Notes: a model not told the origin generated them from the sequence alone. Positions 1 to 5,056 are shown, counted from the first letter of the stretch. The stretch is DNA of 6,198 bases from Actinomycetota bacterium (GCA_019347785.1 JAHWKQ010000137.1:1-6198), one strand, 5' to 3'. Program-made: numbers and translations.

Positions 1-310
1 CGGCGCCGCGCTGCTGGACGACCTCGACGACCACGACGCGGAGCGGCGCGTCGCCGAGCTCGGGCGACCCCTGCTGATCGTGCACGCCGTCGTGGACGCC
101 GAGGTCGACGTCGCCGAGGGCGAGCGCCTGTTCGCGGCGGCGCGCCAGCCCAAGTCCTTCGTGGCGCTGTCCGGCGCCGACCATCTGCTGACCGATCGCG
201 CCGCCGCCGCCCGGGCCGCCCGCGCGATCGCCGACTTCCTGGACGGGGAGGGACCCGGCGGCGTGGGCGGGAGACAGGAGGGACCCGGCGGCGTAGGGCC
301 GGGAGGATGA
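1..310 (+). CDS. Alpha/beta hydrolase, C-terminal part (5' end outside the window)
   Basis: The reading frame is open from base 2 to the TGA at 308-310 and gives about 102 residues. It matches the end of an alpha/beta-fold hydrolase: a strand (RPLLIVHAVVD) ending in the probable catalytic Asp (codon 95-97), then a helix, then the segment PKSFVALSGADHLL carrying the probable catalytic His (codon 182-184). The wording KSFVxLxxADHLL is typical of hydrolases that in many bacteria are fused to an OsmC peroxidase-like domain. Here no OsmC domain follows. The protein ends in a Gly/Pro-rich tail of about 20 residues produced by an in-frame duplication. The nucleophile Ser lies outside the window, so substrate and activity cannot be judged. 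The stop overlaps the next gene's ATG (ATGA), which suggests co-transcription and coupled translation with the RNA methyltransferase. Confidence 0.8.
   Translation, partial: GAALLDDLDDHDAERRVAELGRPLLIVHAVVDAEVDVAEGERLFAAARQPKSFVALSGADHLLTDRAAAARAARAIADFLDGEGPGGVGGRQEGPGGVGPGG
247..294 (+). repeat. In-frame direct duplication (18-bp copies, 30-bp period)
   Basis: The 18 bases GGAGGGACCCGGCGGCGT occur at 247-264 and again, identically, at 277-294. The period is 30 bp, or ten codons, so the frame is kept and the hydrolase tail reads EGPGGVG twice. It looks like a local duplication in the last codons of the hydrolase. It lies just ahead of the methyltransferase ribosome-binding region. Confidence 0.75.
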
Positions 311-903
311 CCGTGGGCGTCGGCCCGCACCCGCGGCCGTGGCCGGACGACGCACGGCTGGACCCGGCGCTGCTGGCCGGGGGAGACCGGCGCAACGTCG
401 TGGACCGCTACCGCTACTGGCGGCGCGAGGCGATCATCGACGACCTCGACCTGCGCCGGCACCCGTTCCACGTGGCGATCGAGAACTGGCAGCACGACTT
501 CAACATCGGAGCCGTGGTGCGCAACGCGAACGCGTTCCTCGCCGCCGCCGTCCACATCGTGGGACGGCGCCGGTGGAACCGCCGGGGCGCGATGGTCACC
601 GACCGCTACCAGCACGTCCGGCACCACCCCACGCTGGCCGACCTGGCCGCCTGGGCCGCCGAGCGGGACCTGCCGGTGCTCGGCGTCGACAACCTGCCGG
701 GCGCGGTCCGCATCGACCGGGCCTCCCTGCCCCGCGCCTGCGTCCTGCTGTTCGGCCAGGAGGGACCGGGGCTGTCCGACGAGGCTCGGCGGACGGTGGC
801 CGGCCTGCGCGTGATCCCCCAGTACGGCTCGACCCGCAGCGTCAATGCCGGAGTGGCGTCGGGGATCGCGATGTACGAATGGAGCCGGCGCCACGCGGGC
901 TGA
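307..903 (+). CDS. TrmH/SpoU-family RNA 2'-O-ribose methyltransferase
   Basis: This is a cytoplasmic S-adenosylmethionine-dependent enzyme of the SPOUT (knotted) class, predicted to methylate a ribose 2'-OH in tRNA or rRNA. The three family motifs are visible in its 198 residues. Motif 1 is NIGAVVRNA at 66-74, with the conserved Asn66 and Arg72. Motif 2 is FGQEGPGL at 149-156, with Glu152. Motif 3 is YGSTRSVNAGVASGIAMYEW at 173-192, with Ser175, Ser178 and Asn180. Motifs 2 and 3 form the knot that binds the cofactor. The N-terminal 55 residues, rich in Arg, Pro and Trp, do not look like the usual L30e-like substrate domain, so the RNA target cannot be named. ATG307 directly abuts the purine run GGAGG (302-306), leaving no spacer. 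GTG313, in frame two codons later, has a 6-nt spacer and may be the true start. ATG307 overlaps the hydrolase stop. Confidence 0.88.
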   Translation: MTVGVGPHPRPWPDDARLDPALLAGGDRRNVVDRYRYWRREAIIDDLDLRRHPFHVAIENWQHDFNIGAVVRNANAFLAAAVHIVGRRRWNRRGAMVTDRYQHVRHHPTLADLAAWAAERDLPVLGVDNLPGAVRIDRASLPRACVLLFGQEGPGLSDEARRTVAGLRVIPQYGSTRSVNAGVASGIAMYEWSRRHAG

Positions 904-910
904 CGGACCG

Positions 911-924
911 TGACCCGGCGGTCA
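911..924. terminator. Weak hairpin between convergent genes (possible terminator)
   Basis: Only 18 bp (904-921) separate the methyltransferase stop from the lipoprotein stop on the other strand. TGACC (911-915) pairs with GGTCA (920-924) around a CGGC tetraloop, and the hairpin includes the lipoprotein stop codon. The stem is only 5 bp and has no T-run on either side, so this is a tentative site. Confidence 0.18.
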
Positions 925-1626
925 GCTCGAGTTGCTCCCGGAGAGCGGGGTCTGGCCGGCCGTGCCGCCCCCATCCGGGCCGGAGGAGTCCGTCGGCGTT
1001 TCGGTGGATGTCGGCGTCTCGGTGGGTGTCGGCGTCTCGGTGGGTGTCGGCGTCTCGGTGGGACTCGGCGTCTCGGTGGGGGTCGGCGTCTCGGTTGGGG
1101 GGGGCGGGGGCGTCTCGGTGGGCTCCGGCTCTGGCTCCGGGACCGGCTCCGGCTCGGGCTCCGGGGCGGTGGTCCGGGCCGGGGTCGGCTCGGGGGCGGG
1201 CGGTGGCGTGGGCGGGTCGCGGGTCGGCCGTGGCCGGGGCGGCGGCTGCCCCTCCGGCAGGGGCGTCCCCGGGGTGGGGGCGGGCCGGTCCGCCGGGTCG
1301 TCGCCGAGGGGGGTCGTCTCGTCGTCGCCCGGGGCCCGCGGAGACGTTCGGGCGAGCAGCGCCAGCAGCGACTCGACCTCACGGGCGGCGCGGGCGACGC
1401 GGGCCGCCCGTGGTGCGGTGACCTGGCCATTGCCGCGCAGCGCGTCCAGTGCCCGGAGCAGCGCGTCCAGCTCTCGCTCGGCCCGCCGCCGGTCACCGGC
1501 GGCGACGGCCCCCCGCACGTCGTCGACGCGCCGGCCCAGCACCGCCGCCGCCCGAGGTGACAGGCCCGTTGCGGACGTGCAGCCGACGACCACCAGCAGC
1601 GCGCCGGCCAGCAGCCGCGGGCTCAT
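922..1626 (-). CDS. Putative lipoprotein with helical head and Thr/Pro/Glu-rich tail
   Basis: The product has 234 residues and no recognised family. A short signal peptide (MSPRLLAGALLVV) ends in a lipobox, Val13-Val14-Gly15-Cys16, so the protein is probably exported and lipid-anchored at Cys16. Residues 24-92 are predicted to be helical and charged, with repeated Leu/Ala spacing (for example RAERELDALLRALDALRG at 48-65). From about residue 94 the chain is disordered: Pro/Arg-rich, then alternating Glu-Pro (about 154-169), then TETPTP hexads (about 177-212), and finally a Ser/Gly end. The tail could be a stalk or spacer in the cell wall, and its Thr/Ser residues could be glycosylated; this is inference. 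ATG1626 overlaps the kinase TGA (ATGA), and no good ribosome-binding site is seen, so translation is probably coupled to the kinase. The frame stays open upstream inside the kinase gene, but that part is a shadow. Confidence 0.78.
   Translation of the reverse strand: MSPRLLAGALLVVVGCTSATGLSPRAAAVLGRRVDDVRGAVAAGDRRRAERELDALLRALDALRGNGQVTAPRAARVARAAREVESLLALLARTSPRAPGDDETTPLGDDPADRPAPTPGTPLPEGQPPPRPRPTRDPPTPPPAPEPTPARTTAPEPEPEPVPEPEPEPTETPPPPPTETPTPTETPSPTETPTPTETPTPTETPTSTETPTDSSGPDGGGTAGQTPLSGSNSS
992..1099 (-). repeat. Six 18-bp tandem repeats encoding TETPTP hexads
   Basis: On the + strand the unit is close to GTCGGCGTCTCGGTGGGT, repeated at 992, 1010, 1028, 1046, 1064 and 1082. The units starting at 1010 and 1028 are identical, and the others differ by one to a few bases. 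Eighteen bases is six codons, so gain or loss of a unit keeps the lipoprotein frame. A related GGCGTCTCGGTGGG block continues past a run of Gs to about 1122, and Glu-Pro coding repeats follow. The array is coding and contiguous, without spacers. Confidence 0.85.
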
Positions 1627-2705
1627 GGCCGGACCGCCCGCTCCAGGCGGTCCAGCGCCCGGTCCAGACGCGCCGGCACGCCCTCGGTCGCCGCGGGGGA
1701 CGGACGCGCGTCGGGCGGGCGGTCGCCGGGCGGGGGCTCCCCCAGCACGGCCCAGCCGCCCACGACGATCACCGCAAGCACCAGGACGGCGCCCAGCGCC
1801 GCCAGCAGCCACCGACCCCGGCGCCGGGCGCGGATACCCACGGGCGGGGTCACGACCCTGCGCGGCGACGTGGGCTCCTCGTCGGGTGGCGCCACCCGTG
1901 ACGAGGGGCCGGAGGACGGCCCCAGCGTGCGCAGGCGGCGGGCGGCCACCTCCGCGTCGGGGCGGTCCGCCGGCGCGCGCGCGGTCAGCGCACGCAGCAG
2001 GCTCGTCCACTCCGGGGGCACGTCGTCGGGGATGTCGGGGTCGCGGGTGAGGCGGGCGAGCGCTGTCTCCACGGCCGTGGCGGCCGAGTGGCGCCGGCCG
2101 GCGAGGGCCTCCAGCAGGACCAGGCCCATGGAGTAGACGTCGGTCGCCGGCCCGAGGCGGTCGCCGCGAAGCTGCTCCGGGGCCGCGTAGGCGGCGGTGC
2201 CCAGCACCGAGCCGGTCGCCGTCAGCCGGGTGGCGTCCGCCAGCCGGGCGATGCCGAAGTCCGCCAGGCGGACGTTGCCGTCGGTGTCGACCAGGACGTT
2301 GCCCGGCTTGACGTCGCGGTGGACGACGCCGAACGCGTGCGCGTGCGCGAGGGCGTCGGCCAGGCCCACGCCCATGCGCCGGACGTCCTCCGCGCCGAGG
2401 GGGCCCTCGGCCAGCAGCTCGCGCAGGGACCGGCCCTCGACGAGCTGCATGACGAAATAGGGCACGTCCTCGTGCACCCCGGCGTCGAACAGCCGCACGA
2501 TGTGCTCGTGGTTGAGCCGGGACAGCACCCGAGCCTCCGCGGTGAAGCGACGCGCGTCGTCGGGGGCCGCCGTGCGCAACAGCTTGACGGCCACGGGCCG
2601 CTCCAGGGACAGGTCGTCGGCCCGGTAGACGTCGGCCATGCCGCCCCTGCCCAACAGCGCCGTCAGCCGGTAGCGCTCCGACAGCGTCGTCTGAACGGTG
2701 ATCAA
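1623..2705 (-). CDS. Transmembrane serine/threonine protein kinase (Hanks type)
   Basis: Residues are numbered from the TTG start at 2705 (360 aa). The kinase domain (about 12-262) has the Gly loop GRGGMADVY (19-27), ATP-binding Lys41, helix C Glu57, the catalytic loop HRDVKPGN (129-136, Asp131, Asn136), the DFG triad (149-151) and AAPE (174-177). All catalytic residues are present, so it should be active. The activation loop (152-170) has Thr159, Thr162, Thr164 and Ser166 as possible autophosphorylation sites. A Pro/Arg-rich linker leads to one membrane span (299-321). The outer tail is only 39 residues, with no PASTA or other sensor domain, and ends in an amphipathic helix (VPARLDRALDRLERAVRP). 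The start is uncertain: no ATG lies close ahead of the Gly loop. TTG2705 gives a family-like N-terminus (TVQTTLSERYRL) behind a weak GGGA, and GTG2807 is an alternative. The stop overlaps the lipoprotein ATG. Confidence 0.93.
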   Translation of the reverse strand: MITVQTTLSERYRLTALLGRGGMADVYRADDLSLERPVAVKLLRTAAPDDARRFTAEARVLSRLNHEHIVRLFDAGVHEDVPYFVMQLVEGRSLRELLAEGPLGAEDVRRMGVGLADALAHAHAFGVVHRDVKPGNVLVDTDGNVRLADFGIARLADATRLTATGSVLGTAAYAAPEQLRGDRLGPATDVYSMGLVLLEALAGRRHSAATAVETALARLTRDPDIPDDVPPEWTSLLRALTARAPADRPDAEVAARRLRTLGPSSGPSSRVAPPDEEPTSPRRVVTPPVGIRARRRGRWLLAALGAVLVLAVIVVGGWAVLGEPPPGDRPPDARPSPAATEGVPARLDRALDRLERAVRP

Positions 2706-2731
2706 GGGCGGTCCCGTCGGTCCGTGGCCAT
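2702..2731 (-). other. Possible 9-codon leader ORF overlapping the kinase start
   Basis: An ATG at 2731 opens a reading frame MATDRRDRP that ends in a TGA at 2704-2702. That stop overlaps the proposed kinase start in the string TTGA. The arrangement resembles translational coupling, which could help a weak TTG start with a poor ribosome-binding site. The upstream bases show no clear Shine-Dalgarno sequence, and a frame this short can arise by chance. Confidence 0.2.
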
Positions 2732-2750
2732 GGGGGGGTCCGGCGACCCC

Positions 2751-2756
2751 AGGGTA
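2751..2756 (-). promoter_or_regulatory. Candidate -10 box for the kinase-lipoprotein pair
   Basis: The 83-bp gap between the sulfotransferase stop and the kinase TTG contains TACCCT on the - strand, which fits the actinobacterial TAnnnT -10 pattern. Transcription would begin near 2744, leaving a leader of about 40 nt. I see no convincing -35 box, and read-through from the sulfotransferase is equally possible. Confidence 0.25.
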
Positions 2757-2788
2757 CGTGGCGGCGGGCGCGCCGATGTCGCGGAGCG

Positions 2789-3556
2789 TCAGGCGAAGTT
2801 CGGCCACCGGCCGACGTCGATGCCCCAGCGCAGGCGCAGCCGCTCCACCTCGGGCCGGTACAGGTGCCACAGCTCGTCCCGGAACCCCGGCACGAGGTCG
2901 AGGGTCCACGGTCGTTCGGGGCTGCGGGCGGTCCTGCTGGGGCGCCGCACGTCACGCAGGGCCACGGCACCCAGCCCGAGCGCCGTCCACACGCGCTCCA
3001 CGGCCGGCTGCGGGTCGTCGCGCAGCCGCTCGTACTGCAGCACGATCAGGCGCCGGGACCCCAGCACGCGCTCCCAGGCCTCGAGCTGCCGGGCGTACAT
3101 GCCGGTCCACTGGGCCGCGACGCCGCGGGTGCGGGTCCATACCCGCAGGGCCTGGCTGGGCTCGGGGGCGGGGAACTGGAAATGGGTCGAGGCCAGGCGC
3201 ATCGCCGACTCGAAGCGGTCGATGGGGTCCCGCAGCAGGACGATGATCGGCGCGTCGGGGCGGCACACCCGCAGCGCCAGCGGCGCCGTCCACAGCGCCC
3301 GCAGGTACACCGGTGTGAACTCTCCCGGCAGGCGCGCCTCGGCGTCGTCGAACAGCGCGCGGTAGCCCTCCTCGTACTCGGCGCTCCAGCCGTGCGCCAG
3401 CGGCATCGTCAGGTAGTGCAGCTCCTTGCGGCCACCGGCCGCGAGGCTCACCTCGGGGTGCTGGAGGAGCAGGTTGGTGAACCACGTCGTGCCGGCGCGC
3501 TGCGCGCCGACGCCGAGCCAGGCCGGGCCACGGGGCGCCGGCCGCGCCACTGCCAT
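2789..3556 (-). CDS. Sulfotransferase family protein (PAPS-dependent)
   Basis: This 255-residue protein is predicted to move a sulfuryl group from PAPS to a hydroxyl or amino group on a small molecule or glycan. The 5'-phosphosulfate loop is visible at residues 17-25 (GAQRAGTTW), after a short beta strand (WLGVG). KELHYL (44-49) is the usual Lys-Glu motif after the first helix. GEFTPVYL (78-85) follows the family pattern GExSPxYL. The 3'-phosphate-binding strand and helix are IIVLLRDPIDRFESAM (104-119), with the expected Arg109 and Ser117. The length is usual for bacterial single-domain members. No signal peptide or membrane span is seen, so it is probably cytoplasmic. The acceptor cannot be read from the sequence, and no glycan or secondary-metabolite genes lie beside it. 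ATG3556 is preceded by a purine-rich GAGGGGA stretch about 8 nt away. It lies 58 bp downstream of the selenocysteine tRNA on the same strand. Confidence 0.88.
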   Translation of the reverse strand: MAVARPAPRGPAWLGVGAQRAGTTWFTNLLLQHPEVSLAAGGRKELHYLTMPLAHGWSAEYEEGYRALFDDAEARLPGEFTPVYLRALWTAPLALRVCRPDAPIIVLLRDPIDRFESAMRLASTHFQFPAPEPSQALRVWTRTRGVAAQWTGMYARQLEAWERVLGSRRLIVLQYERLRDDPQPAVERVWTALGLGAVALRDVRRPSRTARSPERPWTLDLVPGFRDELWHLYRPEVERLRLRWGIDVGRWPNFA

Positions 3557-3614
3557 GTGCCGATCCCCTCGACGCGACGAAGGCCGCCGATCACCGACGA
3601 GGCGTGCCCTTGAG

Positions 3615-3706
3615 CGGAGGCGGACGGGAATCGAACCCGCCGGGAGCCGTTCGGCCCCCCTCCGGTTTTGAAGACCGGGGGGCCCACCAGGAACCCAGAC
3701 ACCTCC
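3615..3706 (-). tRNA. selC: tRNA-Sec (anticodon UCA)
   Basis: On the - strand 3706-3615 folds as a 92-nt selenocysteine tRNA, the size of E. coli selC without its CCA. The acceptor is GGAGGTGT against CCGCCTCC, giving seven pairs (one U-G) and a U-C mismatch at the eighth. The D stem is GGGTTC/GGGCCC, six pairs, as expected for tRNA-Sec. The anticodon arm is CCGGT-CTTCAAA-ACCGG, placing UCA at 34-36. A long variable arm follows (GGGGGCC-GAAC-GGCTCCC, seven pairs, one G-U). The T arm is GCGGG-TTCGATT-CCCGT, with the same closing G-U as in E. coli. The discriminator is G, and CCA is not encoded (CTC follows). The 8+5 acceptor/T arrangement, long D stem and UCA anticodon together mark tRNA-Sec and argue against a UGA-suppressing tRNA-Ser or tRNA-Trp. 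It implies SelA, SelB, SelD and UGA-containing selenoprotein genes elsewhere in the genome. Confidence 0.93.
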
Positions 3707-3719
3707 AGGCCGGCGATGC

Positions 3720-3726
3720 TAGCGTA
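3720..3726. promoter_or_regulatory. Overlapping divergent -10 boxes: selC and the membrane-protein gene
   Basis: The 48 bp between selC and the next + strand gene contain TAGCGT on the + strand (3720-3725) and TACGCT on the - strand (3726-3721), both fitting TAnnnT. The - strand box ends 14 nt before the tRNA 5' end. The + strand box would start transcription near 3732, about 23 nt before the ATG. No clear -35 box is visible for either. Because the boxes overlap, RNA polymerase could use only one at a time. Confidence 0.35.
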
Positions 3727-3743
3727 CGGTCCGTTCCCCCTGC

Positions 3744-3750
3744 GGAGGGG
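3744..3750 (+). promoter_or_regulatory. Ribosome-binding site deciding the start at 3755
   Basis: GGAGGGG at 3744-3750 lies 4 nt before ATG3755. This favours ATG3755 over the longer in-frame ATG at 3668, which lies inside selC, and over the ATG at 3716. Confidence 0.7.
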
Positions 3751-3754
3751 CTCG

Positions 3755-4123
3755 ATGAGCAGCGGCGACGAGATGAACTACTGGGAGGGCCCCTCGCGCT
3801 GGGTCAACACCGCCCTGCTCGTCGTCGTCGGCTTCATCGGCTTCGACACGCTCTTCCGGGTCCTGGGCGCCAACCGCAACAACGCCATCGTCGGCTTCGT
3901 GCGGTCCGTCTCGAAGCTGTTCCTGTCGCCGTTCGCGGGCATGTTCACCCGCCAGCACTTCCTGCTGACCGCGGTCATCGCCATCCTCGGCTACTGCCTG
4001 CTGGCCGGCATCATCCTGGCGGTCCTGCGCAGCGTCCACACGACGCGCTCGGAGCGGCGCATCGCGCGCTCCCGCCCGGCCCCCTCCCCGCAGGAGGACC
4101 CCGACGCCACCCGCGGCCTGTAG
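3755..4123 (+). CDS. Small two-helix membrane protein, YggT-like
   Basis: The product has 122 residues with two predicted membrane helices, about 17-34 and 69-92, and a basic, Pro-rich C-terminal tail facing the cytoplasm by the positive-inside rule. The segment between the helices, LFRVLGANRNNAIVGFV then LFLSPFAGMF, resembles the loop of YggT-family proteins, where a short amphipathic helix and a Pro-Phe turn join two spans. I judge it a distant YggT relative by eye. YggT proteins lack a settled role; they are often near division or osmotic-stress genes, and neither is present here. It could equally be an unrelated membrane protein. There is no signal peptide cleavage site. The gene is transcribed divergently from selC and has a possible terminator hairpin 11 nt after its stop, so it is probably monocistronic. 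Confidence 0.8.
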   Translation: MSSGDEMNYWEGPSRWVNTALLVVVGFIGFDTLFRVLGANRNNAIVGFVRSVSKLFLSPFAGMFTRQHFLLTAVIAILGYCLLAGIILAVLRSVHTTRSERRIARSRPAPSPQEDPDATRGL

Positions 4124-4133
4124 GCGGCCATCC

Positions 4134-4148
4134 GGCGGGCTGCCCGCC
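4134..4148 (+). terminator. GC-rich hairpin after the membrane-protein gene
   Basis: GGCGGG (4134-4139) pairs with CCCGCC (4143-4148) around a 3-nt loop, beginning 11 nt after the TAG stop. No T-run follows, so it would be an atypical terminator. The hairpin also sits where a -35 box for the PAC2 promoter would be. Confidence 0.35.
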
Positions 4149-4160
4149 CATCGCTTCCCG

Positions 4161-4166
4161 TAGCCT
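4161..4166 (+). promoter_or_regulatory. -10 box placed for a leaderless PAC2 mRNA
   Basis: TAGCCT (TAnnnT type) is followed by exactly six bases (GGGGGC) and then ATG4173. A transcript begun the usual 6-7 nt after a -10 box would start at or next to the A of the ATG. The G-run before the ATG is too close to be a normal ribosome-binding site. Both points fit leaderless translation, which is common in actinobacteria. Confidence 0.55.
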
Positions 4167-4172
4167 GGGGGC

Positions 4173-5027
4173 ATGTCCGAGCTCATCAAGTGGGCCGTCG
4201 AGCCCCCTGCGCTGCACCGGCCGGTGCTGCTCGTGGCCCTCGACGGGTTCGTCGACGCCGGTGGGGCCGGCGCCACCGCGGCGATGTTCCTGCGCCATCG
4301 CTGGCGCTCGGAGCTGCTGGCCACCTTCGACCGCGACGCGCTGCTGGACTACCGTGCCCGCCGGCCCACGGCCGTCGTGGACAGCGGCGAGCTGCGCCGC
4401 GTCGAGTGGCCCGAGCTCGAGCTGCTCCGCGCCCGGGTCGGCGCCCGGCAGGACGCGCTGCTGCTGGTCGGCCCCGAGCCGGACATGCGCTGGCAGGCCT
4501 TCTTCGAGGAGGTCGCCGACGTCTGCCGACGCCTGGACGTCGAGCGCGTCGTCGCCCTGGGCGCCTACCCGGCCGCGAGGCCGCACACCCGGCCCATCCG
4601 GGTCACGCGCGCCGGCAACGCGCCCGGCCGTGACCTGGTGCCGGAGGCCAGCGACGTGACCGGCTACACCGGGCCGGTCGGCGCTTCGGCGGCGCTGCTC
4701 GGCGCGCTCGCGGAGCGGGAGGTCGCGGCCGTCGGCTTGTGGGCCGAGATCCCGCACTACATCGCCGGATCCCCCAACCCGGCCGGTGCGGTGGCCCTGG
4801 CCCGGCTCGTCACCGACGCCCTGGGCGTCCGGGTCGACACGACCGAGCTGGAGGCCGCGGCGCGGCTGTTCCGCGACCAGGTGGACGAGGCCGTCGCCGA
4901 GCACGCCGAGGCCCGCCAGATGGTCGAGTCGCTCGAGCGCCAGCTGGACTCGGGCGCCCATGACGCCCAGCTGCCGACCGGTGACGACCTGGCGGCCGAG
5001 ATCGAGCGCTTCCTGCGCTCCCAGTGA
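4173..5027 (+). CDS. PAC2-family protein (proteasome-assembly-chaperone-like fold)
   Basis: This cytoplasmic protein of 284 residues belongs to the PAC2 family, named after a eukaryotic proteasome assembly chaperone and common in actinobacteria and archaea, where its function is not settled. Family signatures are: the opening strand and loop VLLVALDGFVDAGGAG (18-33, Asp24-Gly-Phe/Asp28-Ala-Gly); a central strand into LGAYPAARPHTRP (129-141), typical of the family's GxLxxxxPHTRP stretch; GYTGPVGASAALLGAL with its small-residue turn; and WAEIPHYIAGSPNP (190-203), the hallmark WxxxPHY loop. Residues from about 220 to 262 form a long charged helix that may be coiled coil. The C-terminus (FLRSQ) has no HbYX proteasome-docking motif. 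No proteasome genes are in the window. The start at 4173 is supported by the promoter spacing. It converges on the thioesterase gene with 29 bp between stops. Confidence 0.9.
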   Translation: MSELIKWAVEPPALHRPVLLVALDGFVDAGGAGATAAMFLRHRWRSELLATFDRDALLDYRARRPTAVVDSGELRRVEWPELELLRARVGARQDALLLVGPEPDMRWQAFFEEVADVCRRLDVERVVALGAYPAARPHTRPIRVTRAGNAPGRDLVPEASDVTGYTGPVGASAALLGALAEREVAAVGLWAEIPHYIAGSPNPAGAVALARLVTDALGVRVDTTELEAAARLFRDQVDEAVAEHAEARQMVESLERQLDSGAHDAQLPTGDDLAAEIERFLRSQ

Positions 5028-5031
5028 CGGG

Positions 5032-5054
5032 GCGGGCGCCGGCCGCACGCCCGC
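5032..5054. terminator. Hairpin between convergent PAC2 and thioesterase genes
   Basis: GCGGGCG (5032-5038) pairs perfectly with CGCCCGC (5048-5054) around a 9-nt loop, filling most of the 29 bp between the two stops. Because the stem is symmetrical it could serve both genes. There is no T-run on either side, as is common for candidate terminators in very GC-rich actinobacteria. Confidence 0.45.
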
Positions 5055-5056
5055 GG

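Noticed and set aside
992..1170. A CRISPR array or regulatory repeat cluster
   Set aside because: The 18-bp units are contiguous with no spacers, keep codon frame and lie inside a coding sequence.
339..1560. Long + and - strand frames rich in Arg, Pro and Ser across the methyltransferase and lipoprotein genes
   Set aside because: They are out of frame with clear families and are low-complexity products of the repeat tract and GC bias.
1627..2909. A kinase start at ATG2909
   Set aside because: It would overlap the sulfotransferase by about 120 bp and add 68 residues of unlikely composition before a complete kinase domain. TTG2705 (or GTG2807) is more plausible.
922..2970. A 682-codon open frame on the - strand spanning the lipoprotein and reading through the kinase gene
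   Set aside because: Only the part from ATG1626 has a signal peptide and sensible composition. The upstream part is Arg/Gly/Ala/Pro-rich and overlaps the well-supported kinase in another frame, so it is a high-GC shadow.
3557..3720. An integrated-element attachment site at selC
   Set aside because: No second copy of the tRNA 3' end is seen in the window, and there is no integrase or other mobile gene.
3668..3754. An N-terminal extension of the YggT-like gene starting inside selC
   Set aside because: The strong ribosome-binding site sits right before ATG3755, and the extension would be translated from the complement of the tRNA.
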